Of a stretch of 64,000 bases of DNA, positions 9,589-19,096 are shown one piece after another; position 1 is the stretch's first letter, and every line of letters starts with the position of its first letter. The notes below the pieces were generated by a model that saw only the letters and a program-made list of their open reading frames with translations, ran no database searches and had not been told where the DNA came from. The stretch is from Saprospiraceae bacterium (lineage in GTDB: Bacteria > Bacteroidota > Bacteroidia > Chitinophagales > Saprospiraceae), in NCBI GenBank assembly GCA_028280415.1, contig JANQLV010000035.1, forward strand, positions 1-64,000. Reading direction: 5' to 3'. A program made the translations under genes and the position numbers.

Positions 9589-11739
9589 ATGACCATTCGG
9601 GAGAAGGTCGGGCAGATGACGCAAATCACACTCGATGTAATTCTGGAAGGAGAAGTATATAATGCAACACTCCCTCATCGATTAAATCAAAATTATCTAA
9701 AAAAAGCCATTCAGGAATACCGTATTGGTTCTATTTTGAATACCCCGGGAATCCCGCTTAGCCTGAAAGAGTGGTTGGCATTAATTAGTGATATTCAAAC
9801 CGTAGCCATCAAAAAAACCCGTCTTGGTATTCCCGTATTGTACGGTATTGATGCTATTCACGGGGTCAGCTATACAGTAGATGCTACTTTATTTCCGCAA
9901 CAGATCAACATGGCGGCCAGTGGTAATCTCGATTTAGTTAAGGCGGCGGCGGCAATTACTGCCTATGAAACAAGAGCAAGTGCAATTCCCTGGAATTTCT
10001 CTCCGGTGCTTGATGTCTGCCGCCATCCTCTATGGCCCAGGCTTTGGGAAACATTCGGAGAAGATACACATCTGGCTACCAAAATGGGGCTTGCTATGCT
10101 AGAAGGTTATCAGGGCCAGCAGATTGATCATCCCTACAAAGTCGCAGCCTGTTTAAAACATTTCCTGGGTTATGGGATGCCACTCAGTGGCAAAGATCGT
10201 ACTCCTGCATGGATTCCCGAAAGATATATGCGAGCCTATTTTTTACCACCTTTTGAAGCCGCTGTTAAAGCAGGCGCTGCCTCAATTATGGTTAATTCCG
10301 GAGAAATGAATGGAATACCGGTTCATGCCAATAAAAAAATCCTGACTGATTTGCTTAGAGATGAACTGGGATTCGATGGCCTGCTCGTGACGGATTGGGA
10401 AGATATAAAATATTTGCACAGCCGGCACCGGGTGGCCAGCTCTCATAAAGAGGCAGTAAAAATAGCCATTGAAGCTGGTATTGATATGAGCATGGTTCCC
10501 GATGATCTGAGTTTTGCTGATCATTTGATAGAGCTGGTAGAAGAAGGAGCCATTTCAGAACAAAGACTGGATCAATCCGTGGAACGCATTTTAAACTTAA
10601 AACAACGCCTGGGTATTTTAGAGCATCCCGTTGTAAAGGCCCAGACTGACTATCAATTATTCGCTTCGGAGCAACATAGTCAATTTTCTCTTGATTTAGC
10701 CAGAGAATCCATTGTATTGTTAAAAAACGAAAAAGGGATATTACCTTTAAGTAAAGACTCCAGCGTATTGGTAAGCGGATTTTCCGGAAATGCAATGCAA
10801 TACCTCAACGGAGGCTGGACCTCAACCTGGCAGGGCGATCAGGCGGATCATTTTATTAAAAATAAAAAAACCATCCAGGCCGCCATTAAAGATAAAATAG
10901 GTGCAGCACAAGTACAGTTCGTAGAGGGCTGTCGTTTTGACCAGTTAACAGACCTGGAGAGGGCATTGGCAGCAGCGGCAAATTGTGATCATATTATTTT
11001 ATGTTTGGGTGAAAAAACCTATACTGAGTTTCACGGCAACATAGATGATCTAAATCTGCCGGATGCACAACTTGAATTTGCCGAGCAAATGATTGCCACC
11101 GGGAAGCCGGTTCATTTAGTACTCCTGCAAGGCCGCCCGAGGTTGATCAGCTCAATTGCAGAAAAAGTTGCAAGTATTATCTGCGCATTTCTTCCGGGAA
11201 ATGAAGGGGGAATTGCCCTGGCTGACATTCTTTTTGGAGATTGTAACCCTTCTGCTAAATTGCCAATTACTTATCCCAAACATGCACATGGTTTGGTCGC
11301 TTACGATTATAAACATTCGGAAGCCTCTTCGATCCAGGGCTCCAGAAGCTGTTACGATCCTTTATTTGAATTTGGAGAAGGTTTGAGCTATACAACTTTC
11401 GAATATTCCGATCTGGTTTTGAGTGCCAACCAAATCGAAATGACTGATGTTTTAGAAGTGAACATAAAAATTAAAAATACCGGATCGAGAAAGGGAAAAG
11501 AGATTGTACAGTTATATCTACGAGATGAATATGCTTCCATTACTCCTTCGGTAAGAGTTTTAAAAGCTTTTAAAAAAGTAGACTTAGCTCCACAGGAAGA
11601 ATGTCTTTTAACATTTAATTTAGATCAAAAAGATTTATCTTTTGTCGGGCATAATAATGAATGGGTCTGCGAGGCCGGTATTTTTACCGTTATGCTCGGT
11701 GATCAAAAAGCGATTTTTGAATTAAAAAATCCAGTTTGA
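9589..11739 (+). CDS. glycoside hydrolase family 3 (beta-glucosidase / beta-hexosaminidase type)
   Basis: A 716-residue GH3 enzyme that removes beta-linked sugars from oligosaccharide ends with retention. The N-terminal TIM-barrel domain (to ~residue 310) has ACLKHFLGYG and the nucleophile Asp269 in LLVTDWEDI. The alpha/beta sandwich (~370-590) contains KTYTEFHG, where the acid/base Glu is expected. A C-terminal fibronectin-III-like domain follows. No signal peptide is seen. Codons just before the ATG read on as NTLVKSLISQ, which matches the helix that normally precedes EKVGQMT, but an in-frame TAG at 9529 and the absence of a start codon block extension. The gene may therefore start at a rare codon or be slightly truncated. 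Its stop overlaps the murQ start, suggesting a cell-wall amino-sugar substrate. Confidence 0.85.
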   Translation: MTIREKVGQMTQITLDVILEGEVYNATLPHRLNQNYLKKAIQEYRIGSILNTPGIPLSLKEWLALISDIQTVAIKKTRLGIPVLYGIDAIHGVSYTVDATLFPQQINMAASGNLDLVKAAAAITAYETRASAIPWNFSPVLDVCRHPLWPRLWETFGEDTHLATKMGLAMLEGYQGQQIDHPYKVAACLKHFLGYGMPLSGKDRTPAWIPERYMRAYFLPPFEAAVKAGAASIMVNSGEMNGIPVHANKKILTDLLRDELGFDGLLVTDWEDIKYLHSRHRVASSHKEAVKIAIEAGIDMSMVPDDLSFADHLIELVEEGAISEQRLDQSVERILNLKQRLGILEHPVVKAQTDYQLFASEQHSQFSLDLARESIVLLKNEKGILPLSKDSSVLVSGFSGNAMQYLNGGWTSTWQGDQADHFIKNKKTIQAAIKDKIGAAQVQFVEGCRFDQLTDLERALAAAANCDHIILCLGEKTYTEFHGNIDDLNLPDAQLEFAEQMIATGKPVHLVLLQGRPRLISSIAEKVASIICAFLPGNEGGIALADILFGDCNPSAKLPITYPKHAHGLVAYDYKHSEASSIQGSRSCYDPLFEFGEGLSYTTFEYSDLVLSANQIEMTDVLEVNIKIKNTGSRKGKEIVQLYLRDEYASITPSVRVLKAFKKVDLAPQEECLLTFNLDQKDLSFVGHNNEWVCEAGIFTVMLGDQKAIFELKNPV

Positions 11740-12539
11740 AAAAAGTAACTGAAGAAAGTTCCAAATATCGATACCTTGACAAGATGTCCGTCAAGGATAT
11801 CCTGACTTTTATCAATCAGGAAGATCGCAGTGTACCACTTGCCGTTGAAAAGGTCATCCCGAATATTACCCGATTAGTTGAGCATATTGTCCCAAAAATG
11901 CGGAACGGGGGCAGACTTTTTTACATTGGTGCAGGAACCAGCGGAAGGCTCGGTATACTGGATGCTTCCGAATGCCCTCCCACTTTCGGAGTACCTGCTG
12001 ACTGGGTAATAGGCCTCATCGCCGGAGGAGATCTGGCCATTAGAAGTGCCGTAGAACATGCCGAAGATTCAAAGGAACAAGCCTGGAAGGATTTGTCCGA
12101 TTATTTTATCACAGAACAGGATGTTGTAGTCGGCATTGCAGCTTCCGGTACAACCCCTTATGTAGTACATGGTTTGAAAAACTGCCAGGAGCAGCAAATC
12201 ACGACGGGTTGTATCACTTGTAATCCGGGCTCTCCCCTGGCTCAATACGCTGATTTTCCAATCGAAGTGATCGTAGGCCCTGAATTTGTTACCGGCAGTA
12301 CTCGTATGAAAGCCGGAACTGCTCAAAAGCTTATACTCAATATGATCTCCACATCCGTCATGATCCAACTTGGAAGAGTAATAGATAATAAAATGGTGGA
12401 TATGCAACTTAGCAATAACAAATTAGTTGATCGTGGAACGCGTATGGTGATGCAAGCCCTGAATATTCCCTATGATCAGGCCAAGGCGCTTTTACAGGCT
12501 CATGGAAGTGTACGTAAAGCTATTGAGGCAAAGGGCTAA
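11736..12539 (+). CDS. murQ: N-acetylmuramic acid 6-phosphate etherase
   Basis: A 267-residue cytoplasmic SIS-domain enzyme that cleaves the lactyl ether of MurNAc-6-phosphate to GlcNAc-6-phosphate and D-lactate, in peptidoglycan recycling. Family hallmarks are all present: FYIGAGTSGRLGILDASECPPT, with the catalytic Glu in SEC; a second acidic site in VEHAEDSKE; GIAASGTTPYV; and FVTGSTRMKAGTAQK. Length fits the family. The TTG start sits in the TTGA that overlaps the upstream GH3 stop, so the two are translationally coupled. No MurNAc kinase (murK/anmK) or PTS transporter lies nearby, so the source of the phosphorylated substrate is not shown here. It abuts the convergent aldo/keto reductase with no spacer. 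Confidence 0.93.
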   Translation: MKKVTEESSKYRYLDKMSVKDILTFINQEDRSVPLAVEKVIPNITRLVEHIVPKMRNGGRLFYIGAGTSGRLGILDASECPPTFGVPADWVIGLIAGGDLAIRSAVEHAEDSKEQAWKDLSDYFITEQDVVVGIAASGTTPYVVHGLKNCQEQQITTGCITCNPGSPLAQYADFPIEVIVGPEFVTGSTRMKAGTAQKLILNMISTSVMIQLGRVIDNKMVDMQLSNNKLVDRGTRMVMQALNIPYDQAKALLQAHGSVRKAIEAKG

Positions 12540-13358
12540 CTAGTCCCAGTCCGGCTCGGTGGATGGCCGTACAAAGCGCTGGCTCGGATTGGATAAACCA
12601 TTGAGAATCTTTTTTGCTTCTTCTGATAATTCAAAATTAAAAATCTCGAGATTCGCCTTTAATCTTTCAACGTTGGAGCTTTTAGGAATAGCTAGTACAT
12701 TCTCCTGCTGGATGAGCCATTTCAGTACAACCTGCGCAACCGATTTTCCATAGTCTGCCGCAACAGCTTTAATTGCTTCATCTTTAAACACTCTGCCCTG
12801 AGCCAGTGGACAATAAGCTGTCATCAAAAGGTTATTATGATCCATCCATCCCTTGAGAATAGATTGATCGATGTAAGGATGATATTCTACTTGATTACAA
12901 ATAATCCTGGCCCCGAGGCCAATCGCTTTAGCCAGAAGCTTGATTGGAAAATTGCTTAACCCAATATTTTTGGCCTTCCCTTGCTCCTGAGCTTTAATCA
13001 ACTCGGGAATGGTTTCTTCCAAAGGAATATCTTTATTCGGCCAGTGAATCAGTAACAGATCGACGTATTCCGTTTTTAGCTTGCGCAAGCTTTCCTCAAA
13101 AGACGGCATAAAATCATTTTTGGACAAATGCGTAGGCCATACTTTAGTGGTCAGAAAAATTTCTGATCGATCGATTGGGGCATTTTGAATAGCTGTGCCT
13201 ACTTCTTCTTCATTTTCATAAAGCTGAGCAGTATCAATATGTCGATAGCCCAGGTCTATAGCCTGTTCAATTACATTTATAGCTTCTGCTCCTGTTATCA
13301 GGTAAGTTCCCAAGCCCAGTGCAGGAATGGTAGACACATCCGTATTATAATTCTTCAT
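12540..13358 (-). CDS. aldo/keto reductase (DkgA/DkgB-like)
   Basis: A 272-residue NADPH-dependent aldehyde/ketone reductase with an (alpha/beta)8 barrel. The catalytic tetrad is visible: Asp and Tyr in HIDTAQLYENE, Lys in LTTKVWP and His in LLIHWPN. Cofactor-loop residues appear in VLAIPKSSNVERLKANL. Length and motifs fit the 2,5-diketo-gluconate reductase/methylglyoxal reductase branch, though substrates vary. Its ATG is 24 bases below the htrA-type gene stop, so the two probably form one minus-strand operon. Its stop touches the murQ stop tail-to-tail. Confidence 0.9.
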   Translation of the reverse strand: MKNYNTDVSTIPALGLGTYLITGAEAINVIEQAIDLGYRHIDTAQLYENEEEVGTAIQNAPIDRSEIFLTTKVWPTHLSKNDFMPSFEESLRKLKTEYVDLLLIHWPNKDIPLEETIPELIKAQEQGKAKNIGLSNFPIKLLAKAIGLGARIICNQVEYHPYIDQSILKGWMDHNNLLMTAYCPLAQGRVFKDEAIKAVAADYGKSVAQVVLKWLIQQENVLAIPKSSNVERLKANLEIFNFELSEEAKKILNGLSNPSQRFVRPSTEPDWD

Positions 13359-13382
13359 AGCAGTTCATTTCCCTAAAAGTAA

Positions 13383-14555
13383 TCAATCTTGCTCACCATC
13401 CAAAACCAGGGGAAGAATCATACCCTGTCCGGAGCGAAATATGCGTAAGGTAACCTTATCTCCGGGTTTGTATTTCTCCAAAGTCAGTAATAAATCGTTT
13501 TGTGATTTAATTTCATCTCCGTTGATTCCAACAATAATATCTCCAAGTTCTATTTCGCCCCGGCGGTTGCGCACCGTTGGAGAAACACCTGCCTTTTCTG
13601 CAGCACTACCTTTGTAGACATTTAGGACTAATGCCCCTTCGATATCAATACCAAATCTTCTGATCAGGTTTTTACTGGCGAGTTCCACACCTAATTGAGG
13701 ACGGGAAAACTTACCATATTTGATCAACTGCGGTACGACCCACTTCACCACGTCTACAGGAATCGAAAAACCAATTCCAGCATTAGAACCCGAAGGAGAA
13801 TAAATTGCGGTATTTACACCTATGAGCTGTCCTGCTGAATTGAGCAAAGGGCCACCTGAGTTTCCGGGATTAATAGCTGCATCCGTTTGTATAACATCGC
13901 GTATCGGCAAACCAGAAACGGATTCAATTTCCCGGCCAAGTGCACTGATTACTCCAGTGGTGAGTGTTTGATCCAATCCGAACGGATTACCAATGGCAAA
14001 TACAAATTGCCCAACTTTCAGATTTTCCGATCCCCCAACCGGAATCGGCCTGAGTTGTTTGGCGGGTGTTTCAATTTTTAACACTGCCAAATCTTTACCG
14101 GCTTCGTATCCAACCAATTTAGCATCCCAGGTGGTTTGATCTGCTAAAGTCACTTGTGCGCGATCTGCCCCTTGAATTACATGGTAATTAGTGATAATGT
14201 GCCCGTCTTTATCCCAAACGAAACCTGTACCTGAACCTCGCGGAATCTCGGATATATTTCGAGTCCAGTAATCCCTGCGAAAAGTAGACGTATTGATATA
14301 AACTGTTGATGGCGCTCCTTTCTCAAAAAGCTTAATCACTGCTTTCTCATCTCTGCTTAAAGAAAAATCCAGTACGGTTTCTTCATGAGAAGAAACTAAA
14401 GATTTCGTACTAGCTTCTTCCCTTTCCTTTTCAGTTAATGCTTGTTCGGTTTCATTGCTTTCCTCCTTATCCATATCCTGGTTTTTCCAGGCTGTTCCTA
14501 AAAAGAAACCACCAATTAACAAGATCGGTCCGATTAATATTCTTAAAACTTTCAT
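13383..14555 (-). CDS. HtrA/DegS-like trypsin-type serine protease with one PDZ domain
   Basis: A 390-residue periplasmic protease of the S1C family. An N-terminal hydrophobic anchor (VLRILIGPILLIGGFFLG) is followed by an acidic linker. The protease domain has His in ITNYHVIQG, Asp in KDLAVLKI and Ser in NPGNSGGPLL. One C-terminal PDZ domain (about 290-385) contains GEIELGDIIVGINGDEI. A single PDZ and an uncleaved-looking anchor make it DegS-like in build; it may also be a general quality-control protease. I chose the ATG at 14555 because the frame upstream (to 14654) would place a second hydrophobic stretch before the signal and contains no homology-like sequence. Confidence 0.9.
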   Translation of the reverse strand: MKVLRILIGPILLIGGFFLGTAWKNQDMDKEESNETEQALTEKEREEASTKSLVSSHEETVLDFSLSRDEKAVIKLFEKGAPSTVYINTSTFRRDYWTRNISEIPRGSGTGFVWDKDGHIITNYHVIQGADRAQVTLADQTTWDAKLVGYEAGKDLAVLKIETPAKQLRPIPVGGSENLKVGQFVFAIGNPFGLDQTLTTGVISALGREIESVSGLPIRDVIQTDAAINPGNSGGPLLNSAGQLIGVNTAIYSPSGSNAGIGFSIPVDVVKWVVPQLIKYGKFSRPQLGVELASKNLIRRFGIDIEGALVLNVYKGSAAEKAGVSPTVRNRRGEIELGDIIVGINGDEIKSQNDLLLTLEKYKPGDKVTLRIFRSGQGMILPLVLDGEQD

Positions 14556-14857
14556 GGTTCTAATTTTTTCCAGTTTTGAGTTTTTAGTTTTAGCAAACAG
14601 ATGCGAAGCTTCACAAAAGATTAAAGTGAAAAAAATCCAATAATTCAAAAGCAATTTTCCATTCTTACCTTTAGAAATTCTTCCATCCGCTTTCTCAAAA
14701 GTTTTCCGCTAAAAATAATGAAAGATCAATTTTGTTTTTTCGCTTTAACGAAACTTTAATTTTCAAACGTCCCTTTCCTACATTAAGGTATCCTATATCT
14801 GTGTCCCCCTCCTATTAAGCAGAATTTTACCTATTTTCAGGACAAATTTAATAAACC
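14556..14857. other. divergent promoter region, no gene seen
   Basis: About 300 AT-rich bases lie between the divergent htrA-type gene and the S9 peptidase gene. No coding frame, hairpin or clear TAnnTTTG box stands out. Confidence 0.4.
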
Positions 14858-17632
14858 ATGTTAAGAAGACTTTTACTCCTGCTTATCGGCATTCCATTCT
14901 TTTTGAATGCTCAAAATCCAAATAAAAAACAACTGGATCATTCTGACTTCGATGTATGGAAAAAAATTAGTCAACCGAGAATTTCCAATAATGGAAAATG
15001 GTCAACTTATTCGCTTACGGTTGAAAGAGGGAATCCCGTATTTTTCATCAGGCATAACGATTCAAAAGAAGAATACTTTTTTGAAAGAGGAACTGATGGA
15101 AGGATTACCGCAGATAGTAAATATGTAATCTTTAATATCAAGCCTTCGGTTGACAGTGTCCGGGCTATGAAAAGACGAAAGGTTAAGAAAAAAGATATGC
15201 CGCTCGATACGCTTTGTATATTTGATTTACAAACAGGTCAGGCTGAAAAAATTCCCCGGGTCACAAAATATAAAATTCCAAAAAAATGGTCCGGTTGGTT
15301 AGCTTATAAAATGAAACCCTCTGTACAAGAGAAAAAAGATTCCACAAAATCAAAAAAGAAATCCACTAAAAGCTTTCTTATAATCAAACAATTGGGAAGC
15401 GATTTCGAAGAAAAAATTCCAGAAGCCAACGCATTCCTATTTGCAGAAGAGGGAGAAAAACTTCTGCTTGCCAGTGAAAGTAAAGATTCCTTATTCGCTC
15501 CGGGAGTCTATCTCTTTGATTGCCCCAAAAAAACACTGCATGATCTTTATCAAGCCAAAGGCGTTTACAAATCCCTTCAATTTGATAAAAAAGGTACACA
15601 AGCCGCTTTTTTGGGAGATCTGGATACTACAGACGCTAAGGTCAGGCCTTTTAAGCTCTTTTACTGGAATGACAAAGAAAATAAAGCTGAGCAAATATCC
15701 CCATTAGCAAGAATAAGTAAACATCAAAAATGGGAAATCAGTGAATTTGAAACACCCAGATTCTCCGACGATGGTAGTCGTTTGTTTTTCGGTATACAAA
15801 CACCTCCAATTTTAGAGGATACCACTCTATTGGAAGAGGATAAAGTCAATGTAGAGGTCTGGGCCTGGACCGATGGGCGTTTGCATACGCAGCAGGAAAC
15901 CCAGTTAAAAAAAGACAAAGAACACTCTTATACCGGCTTTTGGGATTTGCAAGCAGATAAAGTACACTTGCTGAATGAAGGTAATATCAGAGAAGTTCGT
16001 TTTGATGCCAATCGAACTGCACCATACGCCATTGCATCGGACAAAGAAACGCTCCGGACTGCTTCCAGTTGGGAAGGTTTCCCCGAATACCACTATCTCT
16101 ATCAGGTGGATTTGAAAACGGGGATTAGAAAAGCAATAAGTAAGGAAGCAATAAAGGCCGTTCCCAAAGTCTCTCCGGGTGGAAAGTATTTTTACTGGTT
16201 CAATGCTGTGGATACGGTATGGCAAACCTATGCCAATGACGATAATCAGCTCCGAACGGTTTCGGATAATAAACTTAGTCCATTTTATGATGAATTAAAT
16301 GATCGTCCGATGGTTCCTACGGCTTATGGTTTGCTGGGCTGGACAAAAGATGATAAAAAAATGCTGGTTTATGATCGCTATGACATCTGGTTGATTGATC
16401 CGAAGAATGAAGCTGAACCTCAAAGATTAACTAATGGACGTTCGACAAAAAATCGCTTCCGTTATATCCGTACTGATCCAGAAGAACAATTTATCGATAT
16501 CAAAAAGCAAATGCTACTTTCTGTTTTTAACGACCATAATAAAAGTAGCGGTTATGCCACGTATACGATTGGAGATAAAAAACCAAAGATTGTGGTGCAG
16601 GATGATTTCAGGTATAACATTCGTCCGCAAAAAGCAAAAAATGCCGATCGATATTTATTTACCAAAGAGAACTTTGAAGTCTTTCCGGATTTACTGCTCA
16701 GTGATCGAAGTTTTAAAAACCCAGTTCGGCTTTCCGATGCAAACCCTCAACAGCAATTATATTCCTGGGGAAGTATCGAACTTTACGAATGGATAGCCAA
16801 TGACGGACAGGTATTGCAGGGGCTACTCGTTAAACCAGAAAACTTTGACCCGAATCGCCAATACCCGCTGATCGTTAATTTTTATGAAAGAAACTCCGAT
16901 CGCTTACATCATCACAGAGCGCCTTATCCACATCGTTCAACAATTAACTATGCCTTTTACGCCAGTCGCGGATATGTAATTTTCAACCCCGATATCACCT
17001 ACAAAGTAGGCTATCCTGGAGAGAGTGCCGAGAACTGTGTTTTATCAGGTACAACGGCACTGATCAAGGAGGGTTTTATTGACAAAGACAGAATTGGAGT
17101 ACAAGGGCATAGTTGGGGAGGTTATCAAATTGCACATTTAATTACCCGTAGTAATTTATTCCGTTGTGCCGAATCAGGTGCTCCGGTAGTTAATATGTTT
17201 AGTGCTTACGGTGGAATTCGCTGGGGTTCGGGCCTGAGTCGAATGTTTCAATATGAAAAAACACAAAGTCGAATCGGTGGAACGATCTGGGAAAAGCATA
17301 CGCAGTATCTTGAGAATTCGCCTTTGTTTTTTGCCGACAAGATAGAAACCCCGGTACTGATTCTCCATAATGACAAAGACGGAGCCGTTCCCTGGTATCA
17401 GGGAATTGAATTTTTTGTGGCCTTACGCCGCCTGGGTAAACCCGCCTGGCTGCTCAACTATAATGATGAACCTCATTGGCCCCTAAAACGTCAAAACCGA
17501 CTTGATTTTAATATTCGAATGCAACAGTTTTTTGATCATTATCTGATGGACAAGCCAATGCCTAAATGGATGGAACGCGGAGTGCCGGCAATTGAGAAAG
17601 GAATTTTACAGGGATTAGAATTGAAAGAATAG
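14858..17632 (+). CDS. secreted S9 family peptidase (prolyl oligopeptidase type)
   Basis: A 924-residue serine peptidase. A signal peptide (LLLLLIGIPFFLNAQ) is followed by a beta-propeller-like region to about residue 640 and an alpha/beta-hydrolase domain. The triad reads Ser752 in GHSWGGYQ, Asp841 in NDKDGAVPW and His about 872 in DEPHWP, all in the order of the family. It cleaves short peptides, typically as an exported dipeptidyl or oligopeptidase in Bacteroidota. The first ~250 residues contain Lys-rich loops. It is a monocistronic unit by spacing, with the MATE gene 74 bases downstream. The exact specificity (DPP IV, DPP V or acylaminoacyl) is not decided by eye. Confidence 0.9.
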   Translation: MLRRLLLLLIGIPFFLNAQNPNKKQLDHSDFDVWKKISQPRISNNGKWSTYSLTVERGNPVFFIRHNDSKEEYFFERGTDGRITADSKYVIFNIKPSVDSVRAMKRRKVKKKDMPLDTLCIFDLQTGQAEKIPRVTKYKIPKKWSGWLAYKMKPSVQEKKDSTKSKKKSTKSFLIIKQLGSDFEEKIPEANAFLFAEEGEKLLLASESKDSLFAPGVYLFDCPKKTLHDLYQAKGVYKSLQFDKKGTQAAFLGDLDTTDAKVRPFKLFYWNDKENKAEQISPLARISKHQKWEISEFETPRFSDDGSRLFFGIQTPPILEDTTLLEEDKVNVEVWAWTDGRLHTQQETQLKKDKEHSYTGFWDLQADKVHLLNEGNIREVRFDANRTAPYAIASDKETLRTASSWEGFPEYHYLYQVDLKTGIRKAISKEAIKAVPKVSPGGKYFYWFNAVDTVWQTYANDDNQLRTVSDNKLSPFYDELNDRPMVPTAYGLLGWTKDDKKMLVYDRYDIWLIDPKNEAEPQRLTNGRSTKNRFRYIRTDPEEQFIDIKKQMLLSVFNDHNKSSGYATYTIGDKKPKIVVQDDFRYNIRPQKAKNADRYLFTKENFEVFPDLLLSDRSFKNPVRLSDANPQQQLYSWGSIELYEWIANDGQVLQGLLVKPENFDPNRQYPLIVNFYERNSDRLHHHRAPYPHRSTINYAFYASRGYVIFNPDITYKVGYPGESAENCVLSGTTALIKEGFIDKDRIGVQGHSWGGYQIAHLITRSNLFRCAESGAPVVNMFSAYGGIRWGSGLSRMFQYEKTQSRIGGTIWEKHTQYLENSPLFFADKIETPVLILHNDKDGAVPWYQGIEFFVALRRLGKPAWLLNYNDEPHWPLKRQNRLDFNIRMQQFFDHYLMDKPMPKWMERGVPAIEKGILQGLELKE

Positions 17633-17674
17633 TTCAAAAAGCAGATGCGGCTATTATTTTAAGAAACACTGAAC

Positions 17675-17682
17675 TATTTTTG
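17675..17682 (+). promoter_or_regulatory. candidate -7 box before the MATE gene
   Basis: TATTTTTG fits the Bacteroidota -7 consensus TAnnTTTG and lies 24 bases before the ATG at 17707. No good TTG is seen at the -33 spacing, so support is partial. It also overlaps the alternative TTG start at 17680, which favours the ATG. Confidence 0.35.
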
Positions 17683-17706
17683 TTTATTCGATGTAATGGT
17701 GAGGTA

Positions 17707-19086
17707 ATGAAGAAAATTATCAAGCTTATAGCCCAATCAGTTGGTGGTACGGATGAGGATTTGACCAAAATCAGTATCAACCGGGCAATTGTTCTGCTTT
17801 CGATTCCGATGATTCTGGAAATGGTTATGGAGTCCTTGTTTGCAGTAGTTGATATTTATTTTGTTGGAAAAATCAGCGAAGAGGCAATCGGCGTAGTTGG
17901 TCTGACCGAATCCGTTATGATGCTGGTTTACTCTCTGGCTATCGGATTGATGACCGCGGCAATGGCTATGGTAGCCCGGAGGATTGGCGAAAAAAATCCC
18001 GAAGGTGCAAGTGTCGTAACCATTCAGGCCATCATACTGGCCCTTGTAATCTCTACCCTGATTGCAATCTTCGGAGTATATTTTGCCCGGGATATCCTTG
18101 AGATTATGGGAGGTAGCGAGCAGTTGATTAATGATGGCCTGGGCTATACCCAAGTCATGTTTGCTACCAATATCGTCATCATTTTAATCTTTCTCTTAAA
18201 TGGTATTTTTCGGGGGGCAGGTAATGCCGCTATTGCGATGCGGGTATTGTGGTTGTCCAATGGATTGAATATTTTACTTGACCCCATGTTTATCTTCGGG
18301 ATAGGTCCTTTCCCTGAATTGGGAGTACAAGGCGCGGCAGTTGCCACTTCAATAGGCCGGGGTGTAGGGGTCCTTTTCCAACTATATATCCTCTTCAACG
18401 GAAAGTCCATCGTTAAAATCTCTTTAAAATATTTTAGAGTAATTATAGATATTATTTTGAATATCATCAAAGTTGGTGCGGGCAGTACCTTTCAGTTTTT
18501 AATTGCTTCCGCAAGCTGGATTTTTATCATGTGGATCATTTCCAATAACTTTTCCGAGGATGTACTCGCCGGTTACATTATCTCTATCAGAGTAATCATT
18601 TTCACGATCCTGCCTTCCTGGGGACTTGCCAATGCCGCCGCCACATTGGTTGGGCAAAATTTAGGTGCCGAGCAACCGGATAGAGCAGAAAAATCGGTTT
18701 GGATCTCTGCTTTTTACAATATGATTTTTCTGTTAGTCATATCGATTATATTTTTCATTTTTGCAGGTCCCATTATTTCCATCTTTAGCAAAAACCCTGT
18801 GGTGATTGAGGCAGGTATCACCAGCTTGCGAATTATCTGCGCGGGTTATGTATTTTTCGCCTACGGAATGGTGATCGGACAATCTTTCAATGGAGCAGGT
18901 GATACTTATACGCCAACGGTCATCAACATCATAGCTTTTTGGCTGGTACAAATTCCACTTGCTTATTTTCTGGTCCGCTTCGGAAGTCATGGTGTATACT
19001 GGGCAATCGCTATCAGTGAAAGCGTCCTGGCAATTATCTGTATCATCGTTTTCCGTCAGGGGCGGTGGAAAAAAGTCAAAGTTTAG
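17707..19086 (+). CDS. MATE family multidrug efflux transporter
   Basis: A 459-residue inner-membrane antiporter with about twelve hydrophobic segments in two MatE halves. Typical stretches are AIVLLSIPMILEMVMESLFAV, with the aligned acidic residues, LLNGIFRGAGNAAIAM in the first half and GQSFNGAGDTYTPTVIN in the second. MATE pumps export drugs or metabolites using Na+ or H+. The start chosen is the ATG at 17707; a TTG nine codons earlier would fall inside the likely promoter box. The gene runs convergently into the metallopeptidase-like gene with only 10 bases between stops. Confidence 0.92.
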   Translation: MKKIIKLIAQSVGGTDEDLTKISINRAIVLLSIPMILEMVMESLFAVVDIYFVGKISEEAIGVVGLTESVMMLVYSLAIGLMTAAMAMVARRIGEKNPEGASVVTIQAIILALVISTLIAIFGVYFARDILEIMGGSEQLINDGLGYTQVMFATNIVIILIFLLNGIFRGAGNAAIAMRVLWLSNGLNILLDPMFIFGIGPFPELGVQGAAVATSIGRGVGVLFQLYILFNGKSIVKISLKYFRVIIDIILNIIKVGAGSTFQFLIASASWIFIMWIISNNFSEDVLAGYIISIRVIIFTILPSWGLANAAATLVGQNLGAEQPDRAEKSVWISAFYNMIFLLVISIIFFIFAGPIISIFSKNPVVIEAGITSLRIICAGYVFFAYGMVIGQSFNGAGDTYTPTVINIIAFWLVQIPLAYFLVRFGSHGVYWAIAISESVLAIICIIVFRQGRWKKVKV

Positions 19087-19096
19087 TCTTTGGAGC

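Noticed and set aside
10355-10795. Minus-strand ORF of 146 codons inside the GH3 gene
   Set aside because: It lies over the GH3 nucleophile region, which is conserved on the plus strand; a shadow frame.
13383-14654. Longer form of the HtrA-type protease starting at 14654
   Set aside because: The extra 33 residues precede a clear signal-anchor beginning at the internal ATG (14555) and would spoil the export signal.
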